A stretch of 64,000 nucleotides of DNA, from assembly GCF_029633865.1 (NCBI RefSeq), contig NC_079222.1:30455311-30519310 (forward strand), read 5' to 3'. The stretch's first letter is position 1, and every line of letters starts with the position of its first letter. The translations under genes were made by a program, and so were the position numbers. This stretch comes from Lampris incognitus (lineage: Eukaryota > Chordata > Actinopteri > Lampriformes > Lampridae). The notes below the pieces were generated by a model that did no database searches, had not been told where the DNA came from, and worked only from the letters and a program-made list of their open reading frames with translations. This document shows positions 46,882-57,800 of the stretch, in pieces.

Positions 46882-47157
46882 ATGGACAACCCAGGGACAT
46901 GTGTCATGATGGACAACCCAGGGACACGTGTCATGATGGACAACCCAGGGACATGTGTCATGATGAAGGACAACCCAGGGACATGTGTCATGATGGACAA
47001 CCCAGGGACACGTGTCATGATGGACAACCCAGGGACATGTGTCATGATGAAGGACAACCCAGGGACATGTGTCATGATGGACAACCCAGGGACACGTGTC
47101 ATGATGGACAACCCAGGGACACATGTCATGATGGACAACCCAGGGACACGTGTCATG
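46882..47157. repeat. Minisatellite, 27/30-bp unit, ten copies
   Basis: Ten units built on atggacaacccagggac plus ayrtgtcatg. Units 4 and 7 are 30 bp (an extra aag); the others are 27 bp. Variants run in an 84-bp super-period (acacgtg, acatgtg, then aag plus acatgtg), seen at units 2-4 and 5-7. Because both lengths are multiples of three, reading frames on both strands stay open through it. Confidence 0.95.
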
Positions 47158-47559
47158 ATGTCTCTGTCCTGCCAGGCAGTTCGTTTCATCTGTTCAATAT
47201 AGTCCAACCATTTGACCAGTTTACTGTAGACCAGGTCCATGTATTAAACCACCTGGCACAACACAACGCCAGCAGAACATTAGTAGCGCCACTGCAGCAC
47301 CTGAGCTGCCCGCCGACCTACCTGATGATCTGCAGATTACAGCTGCAGATGGTGCCCCCCCAGACCCCACACCTGTCTCCAGTGAGACCTCACCCCAACC
47401 ACAGACTGGGTCTGCCCGGAGGTACCCTGTGAGGCAACGTTGTCCTCCACTCCACCTGACGGACTTTGTAAATTAGTTAAACAGGTGCTGTGGGACACAC
47501 TGAGTGGTTAAAGGGGCAGAATAATCCCCTCACTCAGTCGAGGGCTGGGGCAGTCTAAC

Positions 47560-47924
47560 CCCCCCCTTAGAAAAAAATAAATACATTTCTGTTGAATTAT
47601 TTTGTTCGAAAAAAAAGGGAATAAAGAAGTGTTCTGTATCTTCTGTATCCAAAGGAGTTGAATCAAGTGCAACTGGACTTGGTATATATCCGTGAAGACG
47701 TTTCGCCTCTCATCCAAGAGGCTTCCTTAGTTCGTGCCTTTCTGACTAGACCAAGCTAGTCTGACTGGCTAGTGATGAGACTCAGAATTTATCCTGTAGG
47801 AGTCGTTGTCAGAGCTATTGATATGCGTGGCTCTTTGTGATCCGATGTTTACCAAGAAGAGTCTACCAGAGTCTACTGATACCGATTTTGTTGTTGAAAA
47901 TCGGTATCAGTCGGGAAATCGGTG
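47560..47924. other. Mixed repeat sequence, no gene
   Basis: About 360 bp between fossil 1 and the resumed RTE. It includes cgcctctcatccaagaggc near 47704-47722, an inverted repeat that I recall from dispersed fish repeats, and the hairpin at 47878-47908. I cannot assign it to a family. Confidence 0.45.
47878..47908. repeat. Perfect 12-bp inverted repeat (hairpin)
   Basis: gataccgatttt and aaaatcggtatc are exact reverse complements, 7 bases apart. It lies just before the RTE sequence resumes. Confidence 0.85.
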
Positions 47925-48727
47925 TCTTCAAAGACACAAAGTAACTCCTGACCTTCTCTATACTTCTCAATCAACATTCTCAAAGCAAACATCGCATCTG
48001 TGGTGCTCCTTCGTGGCATGAAACCATACTGCTGATCAACTTTAGACCTCTGTAGTTGCTACAGTTCTGCACATTGCCCTTGTTCTTGAAAATCGGTACC
48101 AGTATACTTCTTCTCCACTCCTCAGGTATTCTCTCGCTTTCCAAGATTGTGTTAAACAATCTAGTTAAAATGTGGGTGGAAAAGAGTGTCAGGAGTGATT
48201 TGCGACAGAAGGGTACCAGTAACAGTTAAAAGGAAGGTTTACAAGACGGTTGTGAGACCAGCTATGTTATATGGTTTGGAGACAGTGGCACTGACGAAAA
48301 GACAGGAGGCAGAGCTGGAGGTGGCAGAGCTGGAGGTGGCAAAAGTTGAAGATGCTAAGATTTCCATTGGGAGATACGAAGAAGAACAGGATTAGGAATA
48401 ATTATATTAGAGCGACTGCTCAAATTGGACGGTTTGGAGATAAAGCAAGAGAGGCAAGATTTAGATGGCTTGGACATGTGTGGAGGAGAGATACTGGGTA
48501 TATTGGGAGAAGGATGCTGAATATGGAGCTGCCAGGGAAGAGGAAAAGAGGAAGGCCAAAGAGGAATTTTTTGGATGTGGTGAGGGACGACATGCAGGTG
48601 GCTGGTGTGACAGAGGAAGATGCAGAAGACAGGAAGAAATGGAAACGGATGATCCGCTGTGGCGACCCCTAACGGGAGCCGCCGAAGTTAGTAGTAATAG
48701 TAGTAGCTGTAATAGTAGTAGTAGTAG
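47925..48727 (+). mobile_element. RTE LINE copy, second piece with 3' end
   Basis: Resumes in the inverted RT part, passes the inversion junction near 48169, and runs through the C-terminal region (RWLGHVWRRD, GRPKRNF) to RCGDP and a TAG tail. The right duplication follows at 48728-48743. A short internal repeat (gagctggaggtggca twice near 48310-48340) is unique to this copy. It carries no LTR piece in its 3' part, unlike type 3. Confidence 0.82.
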
Positions 48728-48886
48728 ATAAGGCTGCTAATCCAGTTTATATATCCAGTGCAAGAATCGTTATTGTATTTCTAGAACACTGAAATGATCA
48801 GCAATAACGGGTTTGAACATTCTGCTTGATCAGTAATCTGAAGATAAGAGTTCATGACACAAATCTACAGCGAATATAAAACCATT

Positions 48887-48959
48887 CTGGCGGTATAAGG
48901 GTTGAACTCACTAACTTCAGATTATGAGAGTGACGAACTGCCTACTGCTCCAACAAACT
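48887..48959 (-). pseudogene. tRNA-Met (CAT) relic
   Basis: Diverged copy with further changes in the T stem (gttag) and anticodon stem. Last Met relic in the window. Confidence 0.65.
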
Positions 48960-49331
48960 AGGGAACGGTGCTCAGGTACAGTCACAGAACAAGTGTAAAA
49001 CTGTCCCCTAATTATCCAGTGTCTCCAAGTGCGGTCTTGTTAAAGCACCTCAAAGTCAGTAATATTCTATTGTTGTAAGCAATAGGAAACAGCATGTGCT
49101 CATATCAAACCAGATAGCAAGTATGACATAATGTAATGACTTCTGTTTCAGCATATTTGACAAGGTGTTCATGTCACTTCGTTTCCACTGCTCTTCTATG
49201 TGCACCACATTTGATTGGAGTTGCTTGAGTAGGAGTTCATCAGGACACCAGCAACTGTGCATATGTTTATAAAGGAACTCTTGAGCAGCTGCATTTTAGT
49301 TAACGAGGACTCCTGTGACGTTGGAAACAAA

Positions 49332-49404
49332 CGCCTGAATAGGAACTTGAACCCTGGACGCTCAGATTAAAAGTCGGATGCTCTACCGTCTGAGCTACCC
49401 AGGC
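49332..49404 (-). tRNA. tRNA-Lys-TTT: tRNA-Lys (TTT), degraded
   Basis: Anticodon stem tccga/tctga has one mismatch and the T stem has a C-A mismatch. Acceptor gcctggg is intact. Confidence 0.6.
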
Positions 49405-50320
49405 CCTACGAGTAACCTTAAGTGCCCAAGAAATTGCTGATTGCTGAAATGTATTTCAAGTCGAATTTATCTGTATAGCCCTAAATTATAATTTAGTCCC
49501 AGAGGGCTTTAATATCACAATTACTTTCTGTGCAATGTATGACGCCCCCTATCCTTTGACACTCGATTCAGATGAGGAAAAAAATAACGAAAAAAAGATG
49601 TTTTTTTTATTTCATTTATTTTGAACTTTCAACAAGTTCCAAATTGTAAAATTGTTTAATTTAGTATCATTGGTGCTGACATAAAAAACAAAATGTTGGA
49701 GTTTCTAGTGTGTGCGTTATGTGCCTTGCTCTCCTGTTTCTGCCTATGTCATACCAGCACCCTAATACCTTCAGTGTCGGTAGCGCTGGCCTTAGGTAAA
49801 AGTGAACTTCAGCCGGCCATGTCAAGTTTAAAGTAGCTGGGAAATGATTCGCCTACTACTAGCATGTTTTCTTTAATGGTAGTTGAGAGGACAAGCAAAA
49901 ACAGAGAAATACTGTGCACTGAAGAGGAGAGACTGCAAATCAGGCCGCACAGCTGGTGCAGGGGAACACTCCTACCCGGCTGCGGGACCAGGATAAACAA
50001 AGCTTCATTTGCTGATGTAGCTAAGCTGTCATTTACACTGTCGCAAATGCTAACGGGCTGACTTGAAGTCCTAGGCTTTAAGTTATCTGGAGTGTCAGTC
50101 AGTCACTTTTAACCTTATGGAACGAAGTTCCCCTTTGTGACGGACGGACAATTCTCTGTAAGAGACACCTAACTAAGAGGAGAGCACAGCTGGGTAACTT
50201 AGCAGTAAACGTCAAAGAGTTAAGCTGACTGGGAAAGAGCCAAGGTAACCTCAGCCTCACTTAGTGAGTATACGATTTTAAAGAATGCTCATAGCCACTG
50301 AAATGAACTTTGTTGTGGGA

Positions 50321-50393
50321 GGGGAATTAGCTCAAGTGGTAGAGCGCTCGCTTTGCATGCGAGAGGTAGCGGGATCGATGCCCGCATTCTCCA
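50321..50393 (+). tRNA. tRNA-Ala-TGC: tRNA-Ala (TGC)
   Basis: Full cloverleaf despite the diverged monomer around it, so the tRNA is better kept than its spacer. Confidence 0.92.
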
Positions 50394-51155
50394 GAGGAAT
50401 TGGACGAGACCTCAACAATTGTTGTCACTTTAACTGCAGGACTTACCTACTATACAGGGTTGCCAATCCAGTTCAGCTTTGCAAGCATTTCGCTGTTTTG
50501 TAGATGGATGCCACATAGGTATATCTTAAGCAAGCATACTTATTGTATTTCTACAACACGGAAATTAACTGTGACGACAGCCTTTCAATATTTATGGATA
50601 TCAGTACTCTGAAGTGTAACTACGAGACTAATGTTCCGTATAAGGCTGCTAATCCAGTTTATCTATCGGGTGCAACTTTACTCTGCTTTTAAAGAGGTAC
50701 AGCATGGTCACGTAGTAAGATGTAACCGTATTGGACAAGCATTGTTATTTTATTTCTAGAACTCTGAAATAATCAGCAATAACGGTTTGGACATTCACAC
50801 AGGTACAGTCACACAACAAGTGTAAAATTTTCCACTAATTATCCAGTGTCTCCAAGTTCGGTCTTGCTAAAGCATCTCAAAGCCAGGAATATTGTAAGTG
50901 TTGTAAGCAATGGGAAATAACATGTGCAAATATCAAACCTCATAACAAGTGTGACATAATCTCACGGCTTGTTTTTCAGCATATTTGACAAGACATGTCA
51001 CTTTGTTTCCACTGCTCTTCAATGTGCATCACATTTGATTGGAGTTGCTTGGGTAGCAGTTCATCGAGACACTAGCAACTATGCCTAGGTTTGTAAAGAA
51101 ACTCTTGAGCAGCTGCACTTCAGTAAGTGAAGACTCCTCTGAAGTTTGAAACAAA

Positions 51156-51228
51156 CGCCTGAACAGCGACTTGAACCCTGGACCCTCAGATTAAAAGTCG
51201 GATGCTCTACCGTCTGAGCTATCCAGGC
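51156..51228 (-). tRNA. tRNA-Lys-TTT: tRNA-Lys (TTT)
   Basis: Acceptor gcctgga/ttcaggc pairs better than in most copies. There is one mismatch each in the anticodon stem (shared with 49332) and the T stem. Confidence 0.7.
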
Positions 51229-51787
51229 CTCTCCAGTATACTAAACTGTCCAAGAAATTGCTGATTGCTGAAATGTATCTCAAGTCAAATTCATCTGTTT
51301 AGCCCTAAATTATAATTTAGTCCCCGAGGGCTTTAAAATCACAATTACTTTCTGTGCAATGTATGACGCCCCCTATCCTTTGATTCTCCATTCTGATGAG
51401 GAAAAATGTACCTGGTTTTTTTTTAATTTAATTTATTTTTAACTTTCAACAAGTTCCAAATTGCAAACTTGTGCAAACAAAATCGGAAATCCAAACAAGA
51501 GGCACATACAAATTCCACTACCCTCCCCCATCAAGTCACCCCCATAAATGTCAATATTGTCGGCCAAAAAATGAAAGCCAGTTATTAAAAACCAAGAGTC
51601 CTTGTTCGGTCTGAATAGGAGCAAGCCAACAGTTGTGAGACAGTAATCTACCGTAGAGCTCATCATTATCCCTCAAGGGTAGGGGACCAGATACAATGAA
51701 TTCATGTCGACTCATCTTTCTGGCAAGGTCATTTGTCTTTCTATATTTCTCTCTGTCACCTAAGATTGTTTAATTTAGTATCATTGG

Positions 51788-51979
51788 TATTATGTTGCCC
51801 ACTAAATGTCTGTGTGCAAACAACTTCACACACACTCACGGAGCTACACAGACGCATGTGGCTTTTTCATTCACTTCTTTACCAAGGAACTCCACATGGT
51901 ACAACCAGTCAATCAATTGCTGGGCGCCAGCAAGTGGTCGCCGTCTACACAACTTAACATTAACCTCAATACACAACGT
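51788..51979 (-). repeat. 3' LTR of fossil 2
   Basis: About 192 bp, preceded in element direction by a purine-rich stretch. The inner border is uncertain by a few bases. Confidence 0.8.
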
Positions 51980-52300
51980 CTCCTCACTAAAATGTGTCAA
52001 TAAAACACAAAGGATATATTTTCTGTCTTTTACACAACATAAAGGTGTACTCTTTTTTTTACACTAAATAAAGACTGGGAGTTATACTACTTTCTGTGTA
52101 TAATTTGTATGTTGAAAACCATATCTCTTAAAACTCAGAAACAGTCTTAAAGTTTTTGCACAACTAGTTCAGTTCGTTCACTCCTTTCGGTAACGTCCTT
52201 GTGGTTTAGTCATCATCACAGGATAGCGTCTAACAGTCTCTGTTACCTGAGTATCTCCAGCATGCGGTGGTTCAGTGCAATGGTGTGTTTTGGCTCGGTA
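51980..52300. other. Untranslated inner region of fossil 2
   Basis: A/T-rich sequence between the 3' LTR and the integrase C-terminal region. No gene or site recognised apart from the purine-rich tract next to the LTR. Confidence 0.5.
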
Positions 52301-52829
52301 ATCAAAGGAACTCGATTATCATTCTTTTTACGTTGAGGTGTACTGGGGTGAAGGGTGGTACTACCAGTACTATGTGGAGGTAACACAGGGGGGCTGATGG
52401 GAAGGTTCACTGCAGAGCCTGCAGTCTGCTGAATTGCTGGCTCTGAGCGTGTCAACATCTGGTCCACATGGCGTTTCCATACTCCTTGTGTTCTTACATT
52501 TACCTTGTACGCACTGATCCAGTTTGCTCCATTACGACACCTTGTGTCCACTTTTCCTCCCCCTTCCAATAGTCAAGGACAAGGACAGGCTCTCCAACAT
52601 CGAACTGCCTGGCCTTGGAGTGTTGTTGGCAGCGTTGCTGCTGGGAATCCCGAGATTGGTGCACTGGATTTCCTTAATCTCGGCTGGATTTCCATAAAAC
52701 CCATACTGGGCTTAAGGAAATCCAGCCAAGAGCGCAGCTTGCACCTGAGGAACAGCATGGCTGGCGGTTCTTTTGTTGTGGGAAGTGGGTTGTTGTGGTA
52801 AGTCAACAGGAACCTATCAAGCCGCTGTT

Positions 52830-53450
52830 GCTGTGCCTCTGGAAGACTTTAAGGCATGTTTGAAGGTCTGCAGAAAGTGCTCAGCCAGGTCGTTGGTGGC
52901 AGGGTGGTATGGCGCTGAGTGGATTTGCTTAACTCTATTGGACCTCATGAATGCAGTGAATTCTTCAGAACAGAACTGAGGTCCGCTGTCGCTCACGAGA
53001 ATGTGAGGAATGCCATAACGACTGAAGAGGCCCCTCAGTACTTGGATGGTCGTGCTTGCTGTGGTGTTGTCCATAATATGCACCTCGGGCCACTTGGAAT
53101 GTGCATCAACAGCCACCAGGTACATATGTCCTTCAAATGGACCCACAAAGTCCACGTGAATCCTTTCCCAAGGACTGTAGGACCACATCCAGGGGTGTAC
53201 AGGAGCAAGACCTTGCTCTTTTTGTACTCGCTGGCAGGAATGGCAGAGTTTGGCCTGGAGCTCTATCTGGGATTCAATGCCGGGCACCAAACATAACTGC
53301 TAGCCAAGCTCTTCATCCTCACTACACCTGGGTGTGCTGTGTGGAGCTCTTTCAGAACTCGGGGGCATAGTTTGGGTGGTATGATCACTCGCATACCCCA
53401 CATGAGGCATCCTTGTTGTATCATGAGGTCATGCCAACGCAGCAGATTGG
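52830..53450 (-). pseudogene. Integrase part of fossil 2
   Basis: Zinc-binding HHCC region (CHSCQRVQ) then a DDE core region (VDFVGPFEGHMYLVAVDAHS). A C-terminal region continues to about 52300. Fossil. Confidence 0.8.
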
Positions 53451-53689
53451 GTGACAGTTCATCCATCACCTACATCTTTTGTAGTTGGAAAATGATCAGT
53501 TGTGACTATCTCCAGGACATGAGACAGAGTGGGGTCAGACATGGTGTCATGTCTGAGCTCCGTGCTACTGATTGTTAGTGTGTCCAACTGGGATGTGTAG
53601 AACACGCCTACAGTGTCTACCTTCTCTTCATGAGCACAGGGAAGTGGTAACCGTGAAAATCCATCTGCATTTGCATGTAATGCTCCCTT

Positions 53690-55340
53690 CCGGTACTCAG
53701 TGGTGTAGTCATGTGCTGATAGGAGGAGCGCCCAACGCTGCATTCGGGCTGCGGCCATCGACGGCATACTTTTCAGTGGACTAAGGATGGAGGTCAGTGG
53801 GCGATGATCGGTGAGCAGGGTGAACTTTTTACCATCGAGGTACTGGTGAAATTTGCGTACTCCAAAAACTATTGCCAATGGCTCCCTCTCAATCTGTGTG
53901 TAATTTTGTTCTGCCTTGTTGAGCGTTCGCGAGGCATAGGTGATAGGTTTTTCCTCGTCGTCAGGCCTGACATGTGAGAGCACAGCCCCAACCCCATAGG
54001 GTGAAGCATTACAGGCAAGGTGGAGAGGCAGCTCAGCATTGTAGTGGGTCAGCACCTCCTGGGATACCATGAGCGCTTCAGCTTTTTGGAACGCTGACTC
54101 GCAGGCTGCCGTCCACTGCCATTTCTTCCCCTTGTGCAGCAGTGTGTTCAGTGGTTTCAGGATAGTGGCTAGGTCGGGAATGAAACGTCCATAATAGTTT
54201 ATCATCCCGAGGAAGGAACGCAGTTGGCTGACGTCACGGGGTGCTGGTGCATCCACAATTACATGTTCCTTCTCTAGTGATTTGTGGAGCCCTGCCACAT
54301 CGACGATATGGCCCAGGTACTCCACTGACTCCTGGAAGAACAGGCACTTCTCCTGTTTGACGTGCAGACCATACTCCTCCAGCCTTCCAAGGACCACATC
54401 CAGGACTTTCAGGTGGATCTCCTGATCTGGCCAACTTACAAGGATATCGTCTAAGTAACAGTGGGTGAAGGGTCGTCCAAGGAGCACTTGGTCCATGGCC
54501 TTCTGGAATAACAGCAGCACTGACGCTATGCCAAAGGGTAAGTGGTTGTGGCGGAACAGACCTTTCTGTGTAGCGATAGTCAGTAGCTTGCTTGACTTCT
54601 CCTCTACTTCCATCTGCAGATAAGCGTTTAACAAGTCTAGCTTACTGAAGTGTTGACCTCCAGCTAGGGAAGCAAAAAGGTCCTCAATATATGGAATTGG
54701 ATACTTGTCAACACAGAGAGCTTGGTTGATGGTGACCTTGAAATCGCCACAGAGCCTCACTGTGCCATCTTTCTTGCAGGCACCATGGGTGTGGCCCAGT
54801 CACTGTGCTCCACTGACGAGATCACACCGAGCTCAGTAAGGCGTGTCAGTTCGGCCTCCACTTTAGGTCGAAGGGCATAAGGCACATTACGTGGCGGGAA
54901 GAACTTGGGTACACTGTCAGGTTTAAGAGTCACTCTGGCTTTAATCCCTTTCATTGTGCCTAGCTTCTTGGAGAAAACAGCGGAATGCCTCTTTAACACA
55001 CTCCCTAAGCTGTCTTTATCTCGCTGCTCTACTGCATACACAGTCTTTAGGTCCCTCCAGTTCAGCCTAATGGCTCTCAGCCACCCTCTACCAAACAGTG
55101 GGGGTTCGTCTACTTTCACTAAATACAGGGGTAAATCAGCAGTCTGATTATTTAACCTTACTTGCACTTTAATGACCCCTTCTGGTGCGAGAGGCTGTCC
55201 AGTGTATGTTTTCAGCACGATATCCGTGGGCTGCAGGGGCACATGTCTCAGAGTGCTTTTGTACTGTCCCCATGAAATCAAAGACACAGCAGTCCCTGTG
55301 TCCAGTTCCATCTTCTTTCCATTTACTATAGGCAGCACAG
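53690..55340 (-). pseudogene. Protease, RT and RNase H parts of fossil 2
   Basis: In element order: a retropepsin-like LDTGTAVSL motif, RT with YLDDILV and the following SFLGMINYYGRFI, then RNase H with HRPLTSIL-like sequence. Typical Ty3/Gypsy pol order. Fossil. Confidence 0.8.
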
Positions 55341-55521
55341 AGATGCGTGTATATTTCCCTTTATGAGACAGCGAGTTCAGTCCTAGTTCATCATGTGTCA
55401 GATTTTATTTCCTCACTTCCATTTCCATTCTCACTTGCCTCTGCACAATGAACTCTCCTCTTTTTAGCTCTCACACTGCGCATAGTTGAGTTACCTTTAA
55501 GCTCTGTTTTTCCTTTTCCAT

Positions 55522-55524
<3 letters not shown>

Positions 55525-55596
<72 letters not shown>
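55525..55596. repeat. (CT)36 dinucleotide microsatellite
   Basis: A perfect CT run of 72 bases on the plus strand (GA on the element's strand) between the zinc-knuckle and protease regions of fossil 2. Confidence 0.97.
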
Positions 55597-55598
<2 letters not shown>

Positions 55599-55599
55599 G

Positions 55600-56340
55600 T
55601 TGTTTTTAGTCTTATTCTTACACATACACCCAATATGGCCTTTCCTCCCACATTGTTGGCAGTCCCGATCCTTGCACCAGCAGTCATCATCAGTATGATT
55701 CGTTTTCCCACACCGGCGGCACTTGTCGCTACATTTCTGAGAGAACCGCGTTCACTTTGAGTGAGCCACTTAGCTGCTGCGCATCGCGCGCCACTGCCCC
55801 TGCAGACACAGCGTAGTTGACTGCTTTCTGAAAGGTGAGCTCTTCCTCTGTCAAAAACGCTTTTGAACAGCTTCACGTTTTAGTCCACAAACGAATCTGT
55901 CCCGCAGTGCGTCCTCCAAATGCGCACCGAACTCACAATGCTCAGAACGTCTTTTCAGTACCGCGACATACTTCGCTACTGACTCTCCTTCCTCCTGATT
56001 CCGTTTGTGGATACGGAACCTCTCCGCTATCACGAGCGGGTTCGGAGCGAAATGGGCTTGCAAAACATCCACAATACGTTGATAATCCATATCCCCAGGC
56101 TTTGCAGGGGCAATCAAAATGTGCAGTAATCCATGATTTCGGTCCCATCACATTAAACAACACTGGCACTTTCTTGGCATCCCTGATCTCGTTAGCCCGG
56201 ATATAATGTTCAAAACGTTCAATATACATTGCCTATTGCTCACCGGATTCATCAAAGGGATCCATATGTCTGATTATTCCAGCCATGCGTCTGTCTTCAG
56301 TGACTTGCACTGTAGAGTCGTCGGAGGAAGAGCGGCTCAT
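55600..56340 (-). pseudogene. Gag part of fossil 2
   Basis: Gag-like coding with a nucleocapsid region of zinc-knuckle type (CRRCGKTNHTDDDC-like and CQQCGRKGHIGCVC-like). Fossil part. Confidence 0.7.
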
Positions 56341-56491
56341 TACTCACTGCTAACACAGCTAACCCACTAGCTCACTAGCCAGCTTCCTCACAGCGTGGTT
56401 GTTATTTTCCGTCCAAACGTAACCAACACTGATAATTCACGCACAGCGGATGGAGAAAAGTTTCAGGACTTCACACCTCGTCGCCAATTCA

Positions 56492-56686
56492 TATTATGTT
56501 GCCCACTACATGACTATGTGCAAACAATTTCACACACACTCACGGAGCTACACAGACGGATGTGGCTCGTTTATTCACTTCTTTACCAAGGAAATAACTC
56601 CACATGGTACAACTAGTCAATCAATTGCTGGGCGCCACCTAGTGGTCGCCATCTACACAACATAACATTAACCATAATACATAACA
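56492..56686 (-). repeat. 5' LTR of fossil 2
   Basis: 195 bp, the upstream LTR in element direction. Matches 51788-51979 at roughly 91% by eye. Confidence 0.85.
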
Positions 56687-57119
56687 ATTGGTGCCGACAT
56701 GGAAAAAATAAATATTAAAGTTTCTAGTGTGTGCGTTATGAGCCTCGCTCTCCTGTTTCTGCCAGACATGCCAGCACCCTAAGATTACGTTCAGTGTCGG
56801 TAGCTGTGGCCTTAGGTAAAAGCGAACATCAGCTGGCCATGCTAGGGTTAAAGTAGCCGGTAATAGATTCGCCTGCTACAATCGTGTTTTGTTTAATGGT
56901 GGCTGAGAGGACAAGCAAAAACTGTGCACTGAAGAGAAGAGACGGCAAATCAGCCGCACAGCTGGTGCAGGGAGAGGGGGGGGGGCACTCCTACCTTGCG
57001 GGACCAGGATACACAAAGCTTCATTTGGTGATGTGGCTAAGCTATCTTTTGCACTGTCGCAAACGCTAATGGGCTGACTTTAAGTCCAAGGCTCTAAATA
57101 GGTTTGCCAACCGTTCCTT

Positions 57120-57285
57120 AAAATAAGGAATTGTTATATATATTATTTTATATTATATATAAATGTATGTGTGTAATGTGTAAGGCACATTATATTTGTT
57201 ATGCCCGCGCCGCCCAAGTCCATCCAACCCTCGCCCCTGTCGTCTGTTCCTTATTTCCGTTTCAATGAGTTGGCAACCCTAGCTC
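57120..57285. other. Short A/T-rich insertion in monomer spacer
   Basis: Spacer matching other monomers (…ctctaa / ctctaaggtatctgg) is interrupted here by a tatatatta-rich stretch and a segment flanked by ggtttgccaacc / gagttggcaaccc. Possibly a small non-autonomous element; not recognised. Confidence 0.4.
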
Positions 57286-57622
57286 TAAGGTATCTGGAGT
57301 GCCAGTCACATTTAACCTTATGGAAAGAAGTTCCACTTACTGACGGACGGACAGGCCTCTGTAAGAGAGACAACCTATCTAAGAGCAGAGCAAAGCCAGA
57401 ACAAGACATTTCAACACAGCTAGATAAGTTAGCAGTAAACGTCAAAGAGCTAAGGAAACCGGGAAAGAGCCAAGCTAACCTCTGCCTCATTTAGTGAGTT
57501 TACGATTTTAATGAATGCCCATAGCCAAGGGATGAAAAACACCAGCTAAATTTCGTTTCGCCACACAATTAACTATGAGTTGAAATAAACACTACTGAAT
57601 GGGGATCTTTGTTACTGTGTGA

Positions 57623-57695
57623 GGGGAATTAGCTCAAGTGGTAGAGCGCTCGCTTCGCATGCGAGAGGCAGCGGGATCGATGCCCGCATTCTCCA
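57623..57695 (+). tRNA. tRNA-Ala-CGC: tRNA-Ala (CGC)
   Basis: Full cloverleaf with loop ttcgcat and variable loop AGGCA. Third CGC copy. Confidence 0.9.
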
Positions 57696-57800
57696 GAGGA
57701 GTCGGATAAGACCTCTCTGTGTTACGTTTGCGCAGGCCTCTTAAGACTGCAACAATTACCTTAACCGCAAGACTTACCTACTATACAGGGCCGCCAACGT

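Larger units (their letters stand above)
45461..47560 (+). mobile_element. Gypsy-like LTR fossil 1, broken
   Basis: Inserted in an RTE copy. Parts seen in order: an LTR end ending in ca near 45548, a primer-binding-like stretch (tggtgtcagaagtgg), a gag region with two zinc knuckles, the start of a protease, a minisatellite, then a pol terminus and the beginning of a 3' LTR-like region. Most of pol is not recognisable. Assigned to Ty3/Gypsy from the gag, zinc-knuckle and protease order. The element is clearly broken and its 3' border is approximate. Confidence 0.75.
40563..50320. repeat. Higher-order repeat copy 5, decaying
   Basis: A type 1 monomer (40563-42356) much like the others is followed by a shortened type 2 monomer (42357-44761) and a diverged RTE-bearing monomer (44762-50320). 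That last monomer has an LTR-element fossil and a minisatellite inside its LINE. The regular 9.45-kb period ends here. Confidence 0.8.
44762..50320. repeat. Monomer with RTE, broken by an LTR fossil
   Basis: tRNA-Ala CGC (44762-44834), RTE in two pieces (45121-45460 and about 47925-48727), tRNA-Met relic (48887-48959) and tRNA-Lys (49332-49404). The SINE-like insertion of type 3 is absent: the site ggagtttctag near 49699 is the empty form. Spacers 48960-49331 and 49405-50320 show no gene. Confidence 0.8.
51788..56686 (-). mobile_element. Gypsy-like LTR fossil 2, both LTRs present
   Basis: About 4.9 kb on the minus strand in a tRNA-monomer spacer. It has LTRs at both ends, starting TGTTATG and ending CATAATA in element direction, and a 5-bp target duplication (attgg at 51783-51787 and 56687-56691); the empty site reads catTGGTgctgac in other monomers. 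Parts in element order: LTR, primer-binding-like ttggcgacgagg, gag with zinc knuckles, protease, RT, RNase H, integrase, LTR. The outline looks complete but the coding part is broken, with roughly a handful of breaks. The LTRs differ at about 9% of sites by eye, so the insertion is old. Confidence 0.88.
50321..57622. repeat. Monomer without RTE, carrying a Gypsy-like fossil
   Basis: tRNA-Ala (50321-50393) and tRNA-Lys (51156-51228). The RTE site near 50639 is empty and the tRNA-Met relic is missing. The fossil at 51788-56686 sits in the spacer after tRNA-Lys. Without it and its duplicated target the monomer is about 2.4 kb, close to the inferred undeleted basic form. Spacers 50394-51155, 51229-51787 and 56692-57622 show no gene. 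Confidence 0.8.

Noticed and set aside
46882-47157. CRISPR array
   Set aside because: Units are direct tandem copies with no unique spacers, in a eukaryotic setting.
46851-47240. Repeat-peptide frames on both strands of the minisatellite as real genes
   Set aside because: Open only because the unit length is a multiple of three. No start context or flanking coding sequence supports a protein.
52640-52740. 12-bp inverted repeat (ggctggatttcc / ggaaatccagcc) as a regulatory hairpin
   Set aside because: Lies within fossil 2 and has no counterpart elsewhere in the window. Probably a local copying event.
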